Below are positions 12,485 to 25,400 of a stretch of 64,000 bases of DNA, piece after piece (the first letter of the stretch is position 1; the number at the start of each line of letters is the position of its first letter). Origin of the DNA: Tillandsia leiboldiana (lineage: Eukaryota; Streptophyta; Magnoliopsida; Poales; Bromeliaceae); contig CM055069.1 of the NCBI GenBank assembly GCA_029204045.2, positions 19,110,325-19,174,324 of the forward strand, written 5' to 3'. Both the position numbers and the translations under genes were made by a program. The notes beneath the pieces are model-generated. The model worked only from the letters and a program-made list of their open reading frames with translations. It did not search any database and was not told the origin of the DNA.

Positions 12485-14480
12485 AGTGCAAACCGAGCTT
12501 CTTGCGGTTTGGGTGCTGCTCCGGCCAACCTCTCCGGCCACTCCCCGGTGCACCTGAGGTGAGCCCTCAACCCTACTTAGTCCCCAGTACTTGATGCTCC
12601 ACTGAACCCTTAATTTGATCAACTACAAATGGAGTTAAACCTAGTTGCCAATTGAGCCCAAGAATGTTTATGGGCCAACTTTGTAAATGGGCCTGGTCTC
12701 GGCCCAATCTTGTGAGCACGAGCTTCGTCTCGTCGTAACGAACGCGCTGAAAGTTACGGCGCAGCTTTTGGACCCCCGGATTTCAAGAACGAGTCGAAGC
12801 GAGCAATAATGTTAGGTTTTTATGCAATTTAAGAAATTGTTAGGGATCAAATTTTAAATGGGACAAGATGGCTGTCTTTAGACAGTGTTTACACACCTAC
12901 TAAGCATCTTGTTAGAGTTCCGTGGATTCCTATTGGGCGGGAATCGGTTGTTGTCCCGTAAACCGGCGTATTATTCCCGTTTAAGCACTCCGTTACTTTT
13001 GTGTCGTCGGGATGGGTATGTGTGAGTCTATTACTGATTATAGGTTCTTATTCAGGGCCCAGTTGTTCAGCACCAGCCTCCCAGTAGCTGTGCGGGAGTT
13101 CGAGGATCTGCCTACATTCAGGTGGGTTATCTTCGGTCCGGGCTTTATCTATTCGGCCCTCTGGTTGCTTTAGTCCAGTCGGACACCTGTTTTTGGTTAG
13201 CCCTGTTGATTGGATCATGTACTCCTATTCTCGATTATATCTGATGAGTTCATCTATATGCCATATGATTTTCCTGATAGACAGTGATTCTTTAGATATA
13301 GCATGTACACCTGCTCATCAGCTTTTATATTCCAGTACATAGATGTCATGATCGGATTTTACCTGCTATTTCCTTTCATCTGTGATGTTTGCTTGATATT
13401 CAGATATGCATGATAGATCTTGATCGATATGATAGATGATTTCCCTGTTGGGATCTCGGCTTATTGCCGACTACCCGGTCATTAGACCGTGAGCTTGAGC
13501 ATAGCATGATGACTACCACGCACGCTGTACGTCACGTACACTGACGGTTTGGCCACCGTCACAGTGTTCTTTACCGGTAAAGTGGTCTAGAGGAGGGACC
13601 CGTGAGCCCCCAGATCAGCACCAGTGGGTGCGGGGTTATGTCAGCCAGATAGGTGCCAGATAGTGGTATGAGCCTGAGGTCCTCGTGACCAATAATGGCA
13701 ATGATTGGGTACTTGAGTTTCTTTTGTTGACGCATTATTCTTATCTTGCACTGATATTGATAGATATCTTACCCTGTACCCTTACTGCTCAGTTTATGAT
13801 TGATTATCTCATTTATATCCAGATTTCTTGTATTACTTACCTGCAGTCCTTACGCTTGATTTTTATAGCTATACATTGATTTCCAGCATTTATTACCTGC
13901 AGTTTCATTACCCTTGATTATCTGCCTATTCAGCTATCTGTGGATTTTTGTGGATTATCAGTAGATCTTATTTGTTATTCATTTTTACCCTATGATTTAT
14001 ACTATCCGCAGATTATTGTACCCAGTAGGTACGATTAGCTATTTCTCGGCTCGTCGTGCCCACTGGGATACATGTACAGTGTATCTCACACCCCCTAGGT
14101 GACCATTTTTCAGGTCGTTCGGGTAGGGGGGCGTCGGGACGATCCAGTGAGGCTGTCACGATAGAACTGTCCCCCTGATGATATAGATTGATGATTGAGA
14201 TCCCCCATGATCTGTAGCTGACTCTTGTTTATGTTATTTCAGCTTGCAGTTTATTAGTATTTCATATTGATGTTGGCATGATTATTTGGATTATTCCTAC
14301 TGATTGGTCATTGTTTAGTTTAGATATTGATGATCTCTGATTGATTATTGGATTAGCCTAGCTGTGCATGTATAGGGGCTTCCTATATGTGTGGCGGTCT
14401 GTTACGCCCGTTTTGCAAACTCTAATTTATTTCAAAAAAAAAAATTTCAGACCTGATTTTTAAAAACTCGGGGCGTGACA
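12485..14480 (+). mobile_element. LTR 'C', downstream part of a plus-strand gypsy LTR
   Basis: The 3' end is GGGGCGTGACA at 14480, preceded by a short A-run. The sequence matches the downstream half of the LARD-like LTR (from about 24430): the 'gcttgtgagcacgagct' block, the 'ggtgggttatcttcggtcc' block, the CTTTACCGGTAAAG palindrome (13569-13582) and the hairpin array at 14019-14119. The upstream half is missing because element A inserted here, and it should lie left of the window. A splice-donor-like CTGAG|GTGAGC lies at 12554-12564. There is no coding potential. Confidence 0.85.
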
Positions 14481-17221
14481 GAATATGAATATGTTCCTTT
14501 CACAAAATCGCGAAATGAGATGGGAAAAAAACGTAGGTCCTTACAATTTTTCTCTAGAAAATTTGGTTGTCTCTTAATTTAGGTTGCACAAAGTTATTTT
14601 TCTTCTTTTCCTAAAAAAATAGTTGCCCCTTGTGTTTGCGTACATGTTCTCTATGAAGTTTATGGTTTTAATTAAATTGGCTATTACTAATTTGGAATCG
14701 GGAAATTTTGATAGTTTGGTGTTGCTTTTGCCTATCAACCTTGGATTCTAAAACTTTTGTACACTTTATAGTTAGTTGAGAATCTTCAACGGTTTGTTGT
14801 GTTAATTACCTTGATGATTGGTTAATGTGCAACTTTACATGTTTTAGTTAGTCTACATTTGACTAAGAATGTCCAACGGTTTGTGTTGTCAATCACCTCG
14901 ACGGTAGGTTAATGTTTAACTTTATAGCTTTTAGTTTAGAATTCTTTGCACCCTTTACATTTAACCTAGAATCTTCAGCGGTTTGTTGTGCTGACCATTG
15001 TGGTGATATGTAATTGTTTAACCTCAGATGTTTTAATTTAGGTTTTAAAAAGTTGTCTCTCTTCTTTTCGTAAAAAGATGGCTGCATTTTAATTGTACCT
15101 ACATGTTGTTTATGAAGAAAATAGTATTAAAAAAACTCAATTTAATATCATGTTGTTTGATATCTTAACATTTATGTAATTAACAAGTTAAAAACAATGG
15201 CTTCCAACTCTCCAATGATTTTTAGTGTTAATCATCTTCATGATAGAGCACTATTTGAATTTATATGTTTTAGTTACTTTACAAATCTCCAACGTTGTGT
15301 TAGTTACCTTAATAATAGGTTAGTGTTTAACTTTACATGTTTTAGTTCAGGGTCTGAATCTCCAACGTTGTGTTAATTACCTTAATGGCAGGTTAGTGTT
15401 TAACTTCACATATTTTAGTTTAGGGTCTGCAAAGTTATTTACTTTACTTTCTTTAAAATTGTATGCCGCTCGCCTTTACCTACATGTTCTCTATAAAGTT
15501 TAAGGCTTTTGAGTTGATTGTTGCTAACTTGACATTTGGAAGTTTCAATGTTTGGTTCTTGCATTTACCTATTAATTTTAGATTCAAAAACGTTTTGCCG
15601 CTTTACATTTAGCCTGCAATTTTCAACGGTTTGTTGTGGTAATCATCGTGATTGTAGGATAGTGTTTAACTTTACATGTTAGAATTTAGATTTTAGGAAG
15701 TTCTTTCCCTTCTTTTCCTAAAGAGATGGTTGTACTGCACCTTCACCTACATGTTATTTATGAAGTTTTTGTTTTAATTAGATTGGTTATGCCTAATTTA
15801 AATTTGGGAATTTGTGATAGTTGGTCCTTGCATTTACTAATTAATCTTCAGTTCTAAGACTTTTGGACCCTTTACATTTAACCGAGAAACTCCAACGGTA
15901 GGTCATGCATTATCTGGATGATAGCTTAATGTTTAACTTTACATGTTTTAATTTAGGGTTCACAAAATTATTTTCATTCTTTTCCTAAAGAGATGATTGT
16001 CCCTTGCCTTTATCTACATATTCTCTACGAGGTTTACGGTTTAATCATGAATTCTAAAATTTGTTTGCACTTTATATTTGACGAAGAATCTCCAACTAAA
16101 AAAACCAACTAGAGGACACGTTGCAAAACTCCAAATAATTAAAAGCTGGAGTTCAAGTAGAGCATGGTTAGAAAAATAAACTTACAAAATTGAGAGATAA
16201 TTAGGTTACATTTCTTAAGTTGTGAGTAGATCCAAGAGTGTCTATCTTCGGTTTATGCATGTTAAGAATGTTATTTACCTTACTTTTTTGAAAATTGGTT
16301 GCTGCTTTCCTTTACCTATATGTTCTCTATGAAGTTTAAGGCTTTAATTAAGTTGATTGTTCCTAACTTGACATTTGGAATTTGTGATAGTTGTTCTTGC
16401 ATTTACCTATTAATCTTAAATTCAAAAATGTTTGCCTATTTTACATTTAACCTACAATCTTCAACGGTTTGTTGTGCTAATCATCGTGACGATAGATTAG
16501 TGTTTAACTTTACATGTTATAATTTAGTTTTTAGGAAGGGCTTTCCCATCTTTTCCTAAATAGATGGTTACAATTTACTTTGATCTACATGTTATTTATG
16601 AAGTTTTTGTTTTAATTAGATTGGTTATTTCTAATTTAAAATTGAGAATTTGTGATAGTTAAAGCTTGCATTTACTAATTAATCTTGAGTTCTAAGACTT
16701 TTTAAGACTTTACATTTAACAGAGAATCTCCAACGGTAGGTCATGCATTATCTTGATGATAGCTTAATGTTTAAGTTTACATGTTTTAATTTAGGGTTCA
16801 CAAAGTTATTTTCCTTCTTTCCCTAAAGAGATGATTGTCCCTTCCCTTTACCTACATATTCTCTATGAAGTTTACAGTTTAATCTTGAATTCTAAAATTT
16901 TTGGGCACTTTGACGAAGGATCTCCAACTAGAAAGGGCCAACTTAATGATAGGACACCTTGCATAACTCCAAATAATTAAAAGCTTGAGTTCAAGTAGAG
17001 CATGGTTAGAAAAATAAACTTACAAAATTGATAGCTAATTAGGTTAAATTCCTTAAATCGTTAGTAGATCCAAGAGTGTCTATCTTCGGTTTATGCATGT
17101 GAAGATAAACTACAAAGATTCAACTTAGAAAACGGAATTGAATATGATATTGTTTTGTATTTTGGCATCTATTTAGTTAGCATTATGCAAAATCACAAAT
17201 GAACAAATTGATATGAAATTG
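14481..17221. other. AT-rich background DNA with degenerate repeats
   Basis: No gene or LTR is visible. The stretch consists of degenerate copies of phrases such as 'caacggtttgttgtg' and 'gtttaactttacatgtttta', recurring at irregular spacing, with a clear long tandem duplication at its right end (listed separately). Related phrases recur at 21363-22414 and 32076-33161, so these pieces once formed one sequence before the LTR insertions. Confidence 0.7.
15425..17101. repeat. Tandem duplication of about 835 bp with internal ~265-bp subrepeats
   Basis: The copy at about 15425-16263 and the copy at about 16264-17101 align throughout. They share the 'ctctat(a/g)aagtttaaggcttt' phrase and, at the ends, 'gatccaagagtgtctatcttcggtttatgcatgt' (about 16231 and 17069). 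Anchors 'tttaactttacatgtt' fall at about 15665 and 16500, and at 15930 and 16768, giving a period near 835. Within each copy the same anchor recurs after about 265 bases. Many substitutions show it is old. Confidence 0.8.
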
Positions 17222-20200
17222 TGTAAGACTCGTGAAATTTAAATGCAAAAGAAACCTAAGTGGTTGTGTACCGGTGTGCAAATTGCACAGTTTTCGGAAC
17301 ACGGTTTCCCGACTTACAGATCCGAGTCTGATCTCGATAATCTGAAATCACCAGTGCGACCGTCTCGTTGAATCGAGTAAAAATGGTATAAACAGATTTT
17401 CGATCCGATGGTCGGATTGTCCAGAAATCAGCGAAGTTACGGGTGGGACCCGCGACTTAAGTGAATAGTACCAATGAATAGTAGCCCCTGATTTAATTCC
17501 CTCGCCGGCCAACGTCGGCCGATCGACCGTCTGGAGTCCGAATATGACGATCCAGGTAGTCGATTTGAATGGCATCGTCATTCTGAGCGCTGTGGCGCCG
17601 ACGAAATTTGCATTTGACGAGCCTAAAGCATCGTAAAGCGTGCCGAACTGTATAATTTACAGTATAAGATGGATTTTAAAAATTATGAAGCTCAATTTTA
17701 GCGAACCAAAATTGCTACCTGATAGGTTTCGTCGAGTCGGACATCGTGGTGGTGTCCATTTTTCAGTTTGACAATCCGGTTGTCTCGAAAAGCATGAAAT
17801 ATGAGAAAAATCACGGTATTTTGCATAAAAGCCCTATATTTTATGTGTCAAAGTGTACCAAACTTGTTGAGGAGGGGCTTCTTTGTGTTTTTGTTCTACT
17901 GTAATGGACTGAGTTTAAAGTGGATGCAAGTAGAGGGACTTAATTGCATATTATTGCAATATTAAGTTAGCACCTAGGGCATCCGGGGGAGAGAACCCTA
18001 GTCGCTTCTTCCTGTAACTGCAGCCGCACCCACGACTCCTCCTCTCCCTCTGCTACCTCTCCCGAGCTCCTGCACCACCGGCCGCCGTCCCTGGTCGCCG
18101 GAAAAGCAAGGAGATCCATGGAGCAATCTTGATCTCGGGCTTGTGGGGATAGGAAGAACACCTGAGCCCTAGACTTGTGCCCAGGCCTCTCTGCAGTCAT
18201 CTGCAACATCCAGAAGGCAAGCCGTAGTGGCCGGTGCACCGCCGTGGCCGCGCGACGCCGAGGAGACCATCTTCTTCTTCCTCGGATTCGACGAAGGTGA
18301 GGTTCTTTTGTTCTTTATTTTTCTTGCAACCTAGACCTGTACAATCTCTATTCCATGTTTCTGGGATGCTCCTGATGGAGCCGCGGCCCCGGAGTGGCGC
18401 CGGGTTGCCGGCGGGAGCAAGAAGCCGTCGGAACACTAAAATGGGTCGCCTCTTGCGCGCGCTTCTCCGGATGGCTCGGGCCTTGAACCAAGTTGATAGG
18501 AACCTTCTGTAGGGCCTAGAGAGCCTTCCCAAGAAGTTTTAGAGCATTTAGTTTAGGGTGCGCTTCGCAGTTTGATGCCCTAGTTTTGGGCTATTCTTGC
18601 ATGGCCGTACGCCGCCGCCGCCACTCCTCACCGCCGGCCACTGCACCTGGAAGCTTCCTGGCATCGAGGGCAAGCCACCTGTGCCTTGCATGGCACTAAG
18701 AACCACCGCATGGAAAGTTGCCATTAGAGCTCTTGGGTTGGCCGCAAATGGCAAACTCCGGCCATCCGCCGCCGTGGGCTACCGGCACTTGGTCTGGTGA
18801 CACTCAGAGCACTGCCCTGGATCCCTAGTAACTAATGCTTACCTCATTTTCCTACTTGACCATTAGTTGCTAAGTTGGCCCATAGTCGAGCTCCGGGTGC
18901 AAGCAAGCATGGCCGAGCTTGCTCCATCTTTGGTTCTGGCCATCTAGCAAGTGTCCAATGGTGAGCCCTCAACTCTCCTCAGTCCCAGGAGCTCTCTGCT
19001 CAAATTACTTTGAAAAATGACTAGGTAGATTGTTGGATCCCACATGCCAAGCCCTAGCTTAGGCTATGTTGCCTCTTACACTGTTACAGCAGCTTTGAAA
19101 CTGCAGTAGGGCAAGCCTTTGTATCCTCATGATCCCAGGAGCTTGATGCTCACCCTACTTCAGCAAATGACTGAGAGGTTAATAAGATATAGTAAACTAA
19201 GCCTAAAGGTGTACTAGTTGGCCCTTAAGCTGTTCTGGCAGGTTGGATGCACCCTCAGGGTGAGCCTCTAAGTCCTTTCGGCCTACTGAGTATGATGCTC
19301 ACCTAAGAATTTGGGTTTGGTCAAGTGAAGATATAAAAATTAGCAATCTTAGCCAATTTAAGCTTATTTGCATAACTGTTGTTGACCTGAAGTTGTCCTC
19401 GGGTTTCGTGCTGCTACCAAATGGTGAGCACGGTGTCCAGCAAGTTGAGGGCCACCTGCTGGTGGTGTCAGTTCGTTAAAATAGCACTCCGAAATTAAAT
19501 GCAAGTGAAAAAGGCATGAAATTGCATGCTTTTATGCAATTTGGTAAAACCCTAGGGGTCAATTTGTTATTGTAGCCTGGTAGGCTACTGTAGACAGCAT
19601 ACACGGGTCTCTAAACACTTTGTTAGAGATCCAACGGCTTTCGTTGAACGGAATCGGATAACGAACCGTAAATCGGCGAAATTGTCGGTTTAACGGCTTT
19701 CGGCGCGAGTTTCGCGTACTTCGATGTAATAGAATGATGAATGGATCTTGTTACCTGTCTCTGGTTATTCCCGACGCTGTCCTGGCTTGGTCCAGTGGCT
19801 CTCATTTCAAGTCGGTGGCTTCCGGTGCCAAATCGGCCTTTCCGGAAGTGTTGAAGTAATTATGGCTCCGATCGAGCATCGATTTTAGCAAAGTGGCTTA
19901 ACTAGTGAGTCTGTGGTTTTGGGAATGTGTTAGTCCGTCCCTGATCAGTATTTCATGATTCAGGTCATTGCAGTCTGACTCCGGCCCACGAGCCTTCTGT
20001 TGGAGTCGTTGGTCCGCCTACACTCAGGTGGGTTATTTTCGGTCCGGGCTTTATCTTTTCGGCCCTCTGGTTGCTTTAGTCCAGTCGGACACCTATTCTT
20101 CTATTTAGCCCAGATTATGTTTATGAGCTTTATTCTATTGATTTAGTATCCCTTGCTTATACTTGGACATATACCTGCTTGATTGGTCATTAGTTAAATG

Positions 20201-21362
20201 ACAGTTCATTAGCTCATATTTGGACATATATATCATGTTTGCTCGATCACTACATAGACTTGCTTCTATTCAGATCTCAGTACAGTAGCATATGCTTGGA
20301 CTTATCATGCCTTCTTGGTCATTATACTTGCTTTTATTCAGAGATACATATTTCTCGTATTCCAGACTGCATGATATATGATTGATATATAGACAGCTGC
20401 ATCCCTGTGGGGATTTCCGGCATGTTGCCGATTACCCGGTCTGTGGACCGTGAGATTGAGCATTCGCATTGTGATGGTTGTGCACCTGCTGTTCACTCGC
20501 GTACGCTGTGGGATTGATCCCCCACATTGCGTTCTTTACCGGTAAAGGGTTTGGTTGACCCGTGAGCTATCCCCTCTTGCTGTATCACTGGGTACTGGGA
20601 GCCCCTTGGCTGTACCGATATGAGGAAAACTCTTGGCTGTACCGTTTGGTACGAGGATCCTCTTGGCTATATCAATGGTACGGGATTGCTGTTTAGCTCG
20701 GCTAGGTAGAATCCAGTATGATTGTGGTTGGCTCGGCATAGATATCTTCGCCTGAGGTCCCCGTGACCAATAGTGGCATCGGTTGTGTACTTACTGTTCT
20801 TTTGTTGATGCATAGCTTATATTTCCATATTCTGGCATGTTTTACTGTTTATTTCTGTACCCATATCTGCTCAGTTATATCGTGATTATCCATAGACATT
20901 TTATTGATTATTCAGCTTTACCTATGGATGTATTTACTATCCGCAGATTATTGTATCCAGTAGGTACGATTAGCTATTTCTCGGCTCGTCGTGCCCACTG
21001 GGATACACTGTCGATGTATCTCACACCCCCTGGGTGACTATTTTTCAGGTCGTTCGGGGTGTTGGGATGTTGGGACACGTTGGTGAGGCTGTTGCGATAG
21101 TACCGACCCTTATGTAGTCAGTATATTTCATTTTCCGCATTACATTTCAAATTATTATAAATTGACTAATTTGCATGCGTAGTTTAGACTACTCTGGTAT
21201 TAACTGTAAGTGGTTAGCCGTGTATGTATAGGAAAGGCTCTGTCCTATTGGACAGGGAATTTACTATACATGTGGCGATCTGTTCACGCCTGAAAGGATT
21301 TAAACTCTGATTTCAAAAAAAAAAAAAAAATTAGCCTGCTTTTCAAAACTCGGGGCGTGACA
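17222..21362 (+). mobile_element. Solo LTR (4.1 kb), target duplication AATTG
   Basis: The LTR runs from TGTAAGACTCG (17222) to GGGGCGTGACA (21362) and is flanked on both sides by AATTG (17217-17221, 21363-21367). No internal region or second LTR is present, so it is a solo LTR left by LTR-LTR recombination. It belongs to the same LTR superfamily as C and the LARD-like element: it shares the 'gtgtgcaa.ttgcac' opening block, the CTTTACCGGTAAAG palindrome (20534-20547) and the hairpin array (20954-21047). Splice-donor-like AAG|GTGAGG (18294-18302) and ATG|GTGAGC (about 18958) lie in its middle part. Open frames inside are short and not conserved. Confidence 0.93.
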
Positions 21363-22414
21363 AATTGCCATCTCAACTTAATATCATATTGTTCTACATT
21401 TTAATATGTATTTAGTTAAAAGTTAAGAATAATGGATATCAAAAGGAAGACTATAATTAATTTAAAACAAAAAATTGAAGGAAAGTATTAAAAAACTCAT
21501 TTTAATATTATATTGTTTAACATCTTAACATCTATTTAATTAGCATGTTAAAAATAATGGTTTCAAAAAAAGATTGCAGAACTTCTTTTGTGTTCACATA
21601 CTAATGTTGGATTCTAGAATTATTGGTGTCTATATATTTGGATTTCACGTAGTAAATTTTACACCCGCCCAATGATGCTTACATTTTGCCTTTATTTGCA
21701 TATTATTTGTAAACTTTATGATGTCCCTATAGTATTATCAATATTGAGTTTTCCATGTATTGGAAGTTGTGGTTAAATATTTATTTTAGATTCTAGAATT
21801 ATTGTTGTGCATGTATTTCTGCTTCGGTTCTCCTCGAATCTACACATTTTCTCTTTAATTAAGTTGCATCTTTTTTCCTCACGAATCTTTATGTTTATCC
21901 TTTAATTAATTTGCATTTTTTTTTATTTCATTTACGCTTTTTTCTAATTATCTTACATTGTTGCTTTATTATTACCTTTTTTTCCCTGAAAGAACATCAA
22001 TTTTGTATGACCTAGAGTGCTCAATTAGTAGTTGGAAAAAATATATAAACGTTTCTATTTGGAACTACATTACTTGCTACGCGTGTTGTTCCTTACATTT
22101 TGACTGACTTCAATCTAGAGTCCTCTGTTGTGTTATCGTTAAAAGTTTAGTAGTTGCTCCTGTGGTCTTCAATTGTAGTGCTATAAAAAACTAAGTATTC
22201 CACAGTCTCCTTTCGCAGCCAAATATTGTTCGTACAATGATGATACATGAAAAATAATATTTCTTTTATTCTCTACTTTCTTTAGATTGAGTTTCGAGAT
22301 TATCTGAGCCTAACAATTGAAATTATTTTGTAAGCTTTCCTAATAATTTTGTGTGGGAAAAAAAAGGAATTTGAGAAGAAAATACTTTGTTAGTCAGCAA
22401 AGATTTACGCTTCG
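21363..22414. other. AT-rich background DNA, no gene seen
   Basis: A continuation of the sequence left of the solo LTR. It holds degenerate copies of a roughly 75-base phrase around 'aatatcatattgttc...tatttaattag' (about 21375 and 21500), also present near 15130, 17145 and 32305. CTTCG at 22410-22414 is the left target copy of the next element. Confidence 0.65.
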
Positions 22415-25400
22415 TGTAGAAACTCGAAATATCTTATTTTTAATAAATAGGTTAAAAAGTGAATTCTGATCTAGTTTTGAATTCAAAAGACCCTTGTTGA
22501 CCTATTTGGTCAAGCGCCAGTGTGCAAGTTGCACTATTTACTAGACAAAAAGGCTATTTTTCAATCCGGACCTGATCTTGGAAATCCGAATTGACCGTTG
22601 CGATCGTCTCGTCAAACTAAGCGAGATTCATATTCAGCACTTTTTGATCTGACGGTCGAATCTTCCAGAATTTAACGAAGAAACGATCAAATAGCCGCGA
22701 CCAATGCAACAGTGTCCACGCACATGTCACTTAAGTGAAGTTACTGTAGATGAACAGTAACCCCAATTTTCGGGACCCCGACGAATGCGACGCTGACCAA
22801 TTCACTGTCTGGAAGCCGAACATAGTGATCCAGAGAGTCGATTTGATCGGTTTCGTCGTTCTGAACGCACTAGCACTGACGAAATTTGCATTTGACGAGC
22901 CTAAAGCATCGTAAAGCATGCCGAACTGTATAATTTACAGTATAACATGGAATTTAAAAATTATGGAGCCAAATTTCAGCGAGCCAAAATCTACCTGATA
23001 GGTTTCGACGACTAGAATGCCTCGAAAAGCGTGAAACAAGGCGAAAAATGCAGTATTTTGCGCGAAGACCTAGATTTTTTGCTCCGAATCGCGTGCCACC
23101 CCTTGGAGAGGGACTTAAAAGTGAAGTAAGTATTCTGTAAAGGACCCAGCTCCAAATGGCATAAGTGGAGGGACCAAACTGCTTTTGTGCATATGCTATA
23201 TATAGGTGTATACTAGAGCTCGGGTGCCACAAACCCTAATCCTCTTAACTCTGGCCCTAGCCGCCTGTCCCAACAGAACTCCCTCCTCTCTGCCGCACAC
23301 CTCGGAGCCCGGCACCGGCCGCCGCTTCGTCGCCGGAGAAGAAGGAAGACCAAGCAAAGAAGCTTGATCTCGGGGTAGGTTGGAAGAAGAAAAACATAAA
23401 AGAGGTGGGATCGCTCCAGACCATATCTGGAGGCACCTCTGTGCCTTAGAGACCCAGCCCGAGGAGTCCCGGCACCTTGCTCCGCCGAGCGCCGCCGCGG
23501 CCACCATCTCCTTCCTCAAGTTTCTCCGACGTGGTGTGTTTATGTAAAGGACCTCGTTTAAATGGACTTTGGACATGTGCATGGTGTTGCTGACATCAAG
23601 TAGGTTTTCTCTGTGTAGCCCGAGCCGTCGCCGTCCACCCTATCGCCGGCGGGAGAACCTTGTCGCCGGAAAGTCTTGATTTGGCCGATCTTGGGCGCGG
23701 GCTTCTTCCAACCGCTGGATTCAAGATCAGACCATTGAGACTGGTCTTCCCGACGTCTGCAAGCTTCCCTGGAAGTTTGGTGAAAATCGGGCCGAGATCC
23801 CAGTCGTACGGAGATGCCCTAGAACCGGGTGTTGGTGTACTTCGCCGGAAATCCTCCAACCGGCGCCGCCGCTTGCTCCCGACCCCAGCCACCCCTGCAG
23901 GAAGCTTCCTGGCGTCGAGGTGATTCTCTTGATCCAAGTTGCGCCGGGCCTGAGCCCGCCGACCGGATTTCACCATTAACACCCTCGTTTTCCGGCGAAC
24001 TCACTTCCCGGCGTTTCCGGGGCTTCGAGCGGTGGGCAACCGACTCAGGTATGATCTGTAGAGTATTTTGGAGCTCCCCAACCCTTTGCATGCAGACTTG
24101 AACGTGGAGCTTCATGTCTCTGCAGTTGCACCCGAGATCCATACACCCTTGTGCTCCAGCCGCCGCCGACCACTCCTGGCTCCGGCCACCGACTCAGGTA
24201 AGCCCTAGGGACTATTTTAAGCATTCTGGTCATTTTACTTTAGCCCTAGAACTCAGTTAAAATTGGTTGTCCCAACTTTGTTAATTAAATGATAATTAAG
24301 GTGTATTCCGGCCACCACCGTTGCCGACCGCCGCCGCCGGACCTGGCTTGGTCCGGGCTTCTTCTGGGAGCACATGGGTGCTGATGCTCTCTTCTGTTGG
24401 CCTTAAGGTGTAGGGTTGGTTCAAGTTGGTGCAACCCGAGCTTGGTGCAATTGAAGGTGTTGCTCCGGCGATCTTTCCAGCGAGTCTACGGCACACCTGA
24501 GGTGAGCACTCTACCCTAAGAACCTTCCTGAACATGATGCTCACTGTTATTCCCAGTTTGATTAAGTAATCTAAGTGTTGTAGCTTTATAGCGATTGTGG
24601 ACTTAGGTTTTTATGGGCCAACTTTGCCCTTGGACTTCGTGTCAGCCCAAGCTTGTGAGCACGAGCTCCGTCTCGTCAAAACGGACGTGACAGAGTTTAC
24701 AGAACCGCTTTTGGATTCCCGGATTGGGAGATCGAGTCGAAACAGTGTTTAAATTAGCGTATTTATGCAATTTTAGGATATGTTAGGTACGAGAATGTAA
24801 TTGTAACGTGCTGGCTGTCTTTAGACAGTAATTGCACACTGACTAGGCATTTTGCTTAAGTTCCGTAGACTCCGGTTGAGCGGGAATCGGATACCGTTCC
24901 GTAAATTGGCAAAATTGCCGGTTTTACGGTTTACGGCGCGAGTTTCGCGTTCTAGTTTGGATTCTGGTCGTCAGTTGTCATCTCTGGTTATCCCCGACAC
25001 TGTCCTTGCTGGTCCAGTGACTTTAGTTTTCTGTTGGGAAACTCCGAAGCCAAAATCGGCTTTTCGGGAGTCGTGCAAGTAATTATGGCAACATTTCGAC
25101 ACAGATATTTACGATTGAGTCCCTGTCTGTCCGAACAACTAAAATGTGTTGTTTAGGGACAGCAGAGGGAGTTTTGTAGCATTTGGATATTTGTAGACCG
25201 TCGGCGGGTCATATCTAGTGATTCAGTGGTTTTCGGGAACTTCGGTTTAAGCCTAGTGTCGGCTAAGTTTCCCGTATTAGCGACATGTTATGGTTCTGTT
25301 GTTGGGAAGGGTACGAGTGAGTCTGTTATTGATCCCAGTTATATGATTCAAGTCCTTGCAGTCTGACTCCGGCCCACGAGCCTTCTGTTGGAGTCGTTGG

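Noticed and set aside
21317..21330. A-runs before LTR ends (also near 14440, 26708, 32030) as poly(A) tails of LINE or SINE insertions
   Set aside because: The runs sit at the same place inside each LTR, about 45 bases before the conserved GGGGCGTGACA end, and no target duplication flanks them.
23231..23239. AAACCCTAA as a sign of telomeric repeat
   Set aside because: There is a single unit at core-promoter distance from a TATA box, repeated only in the partner LTR. It is a telo-box, not telomere.
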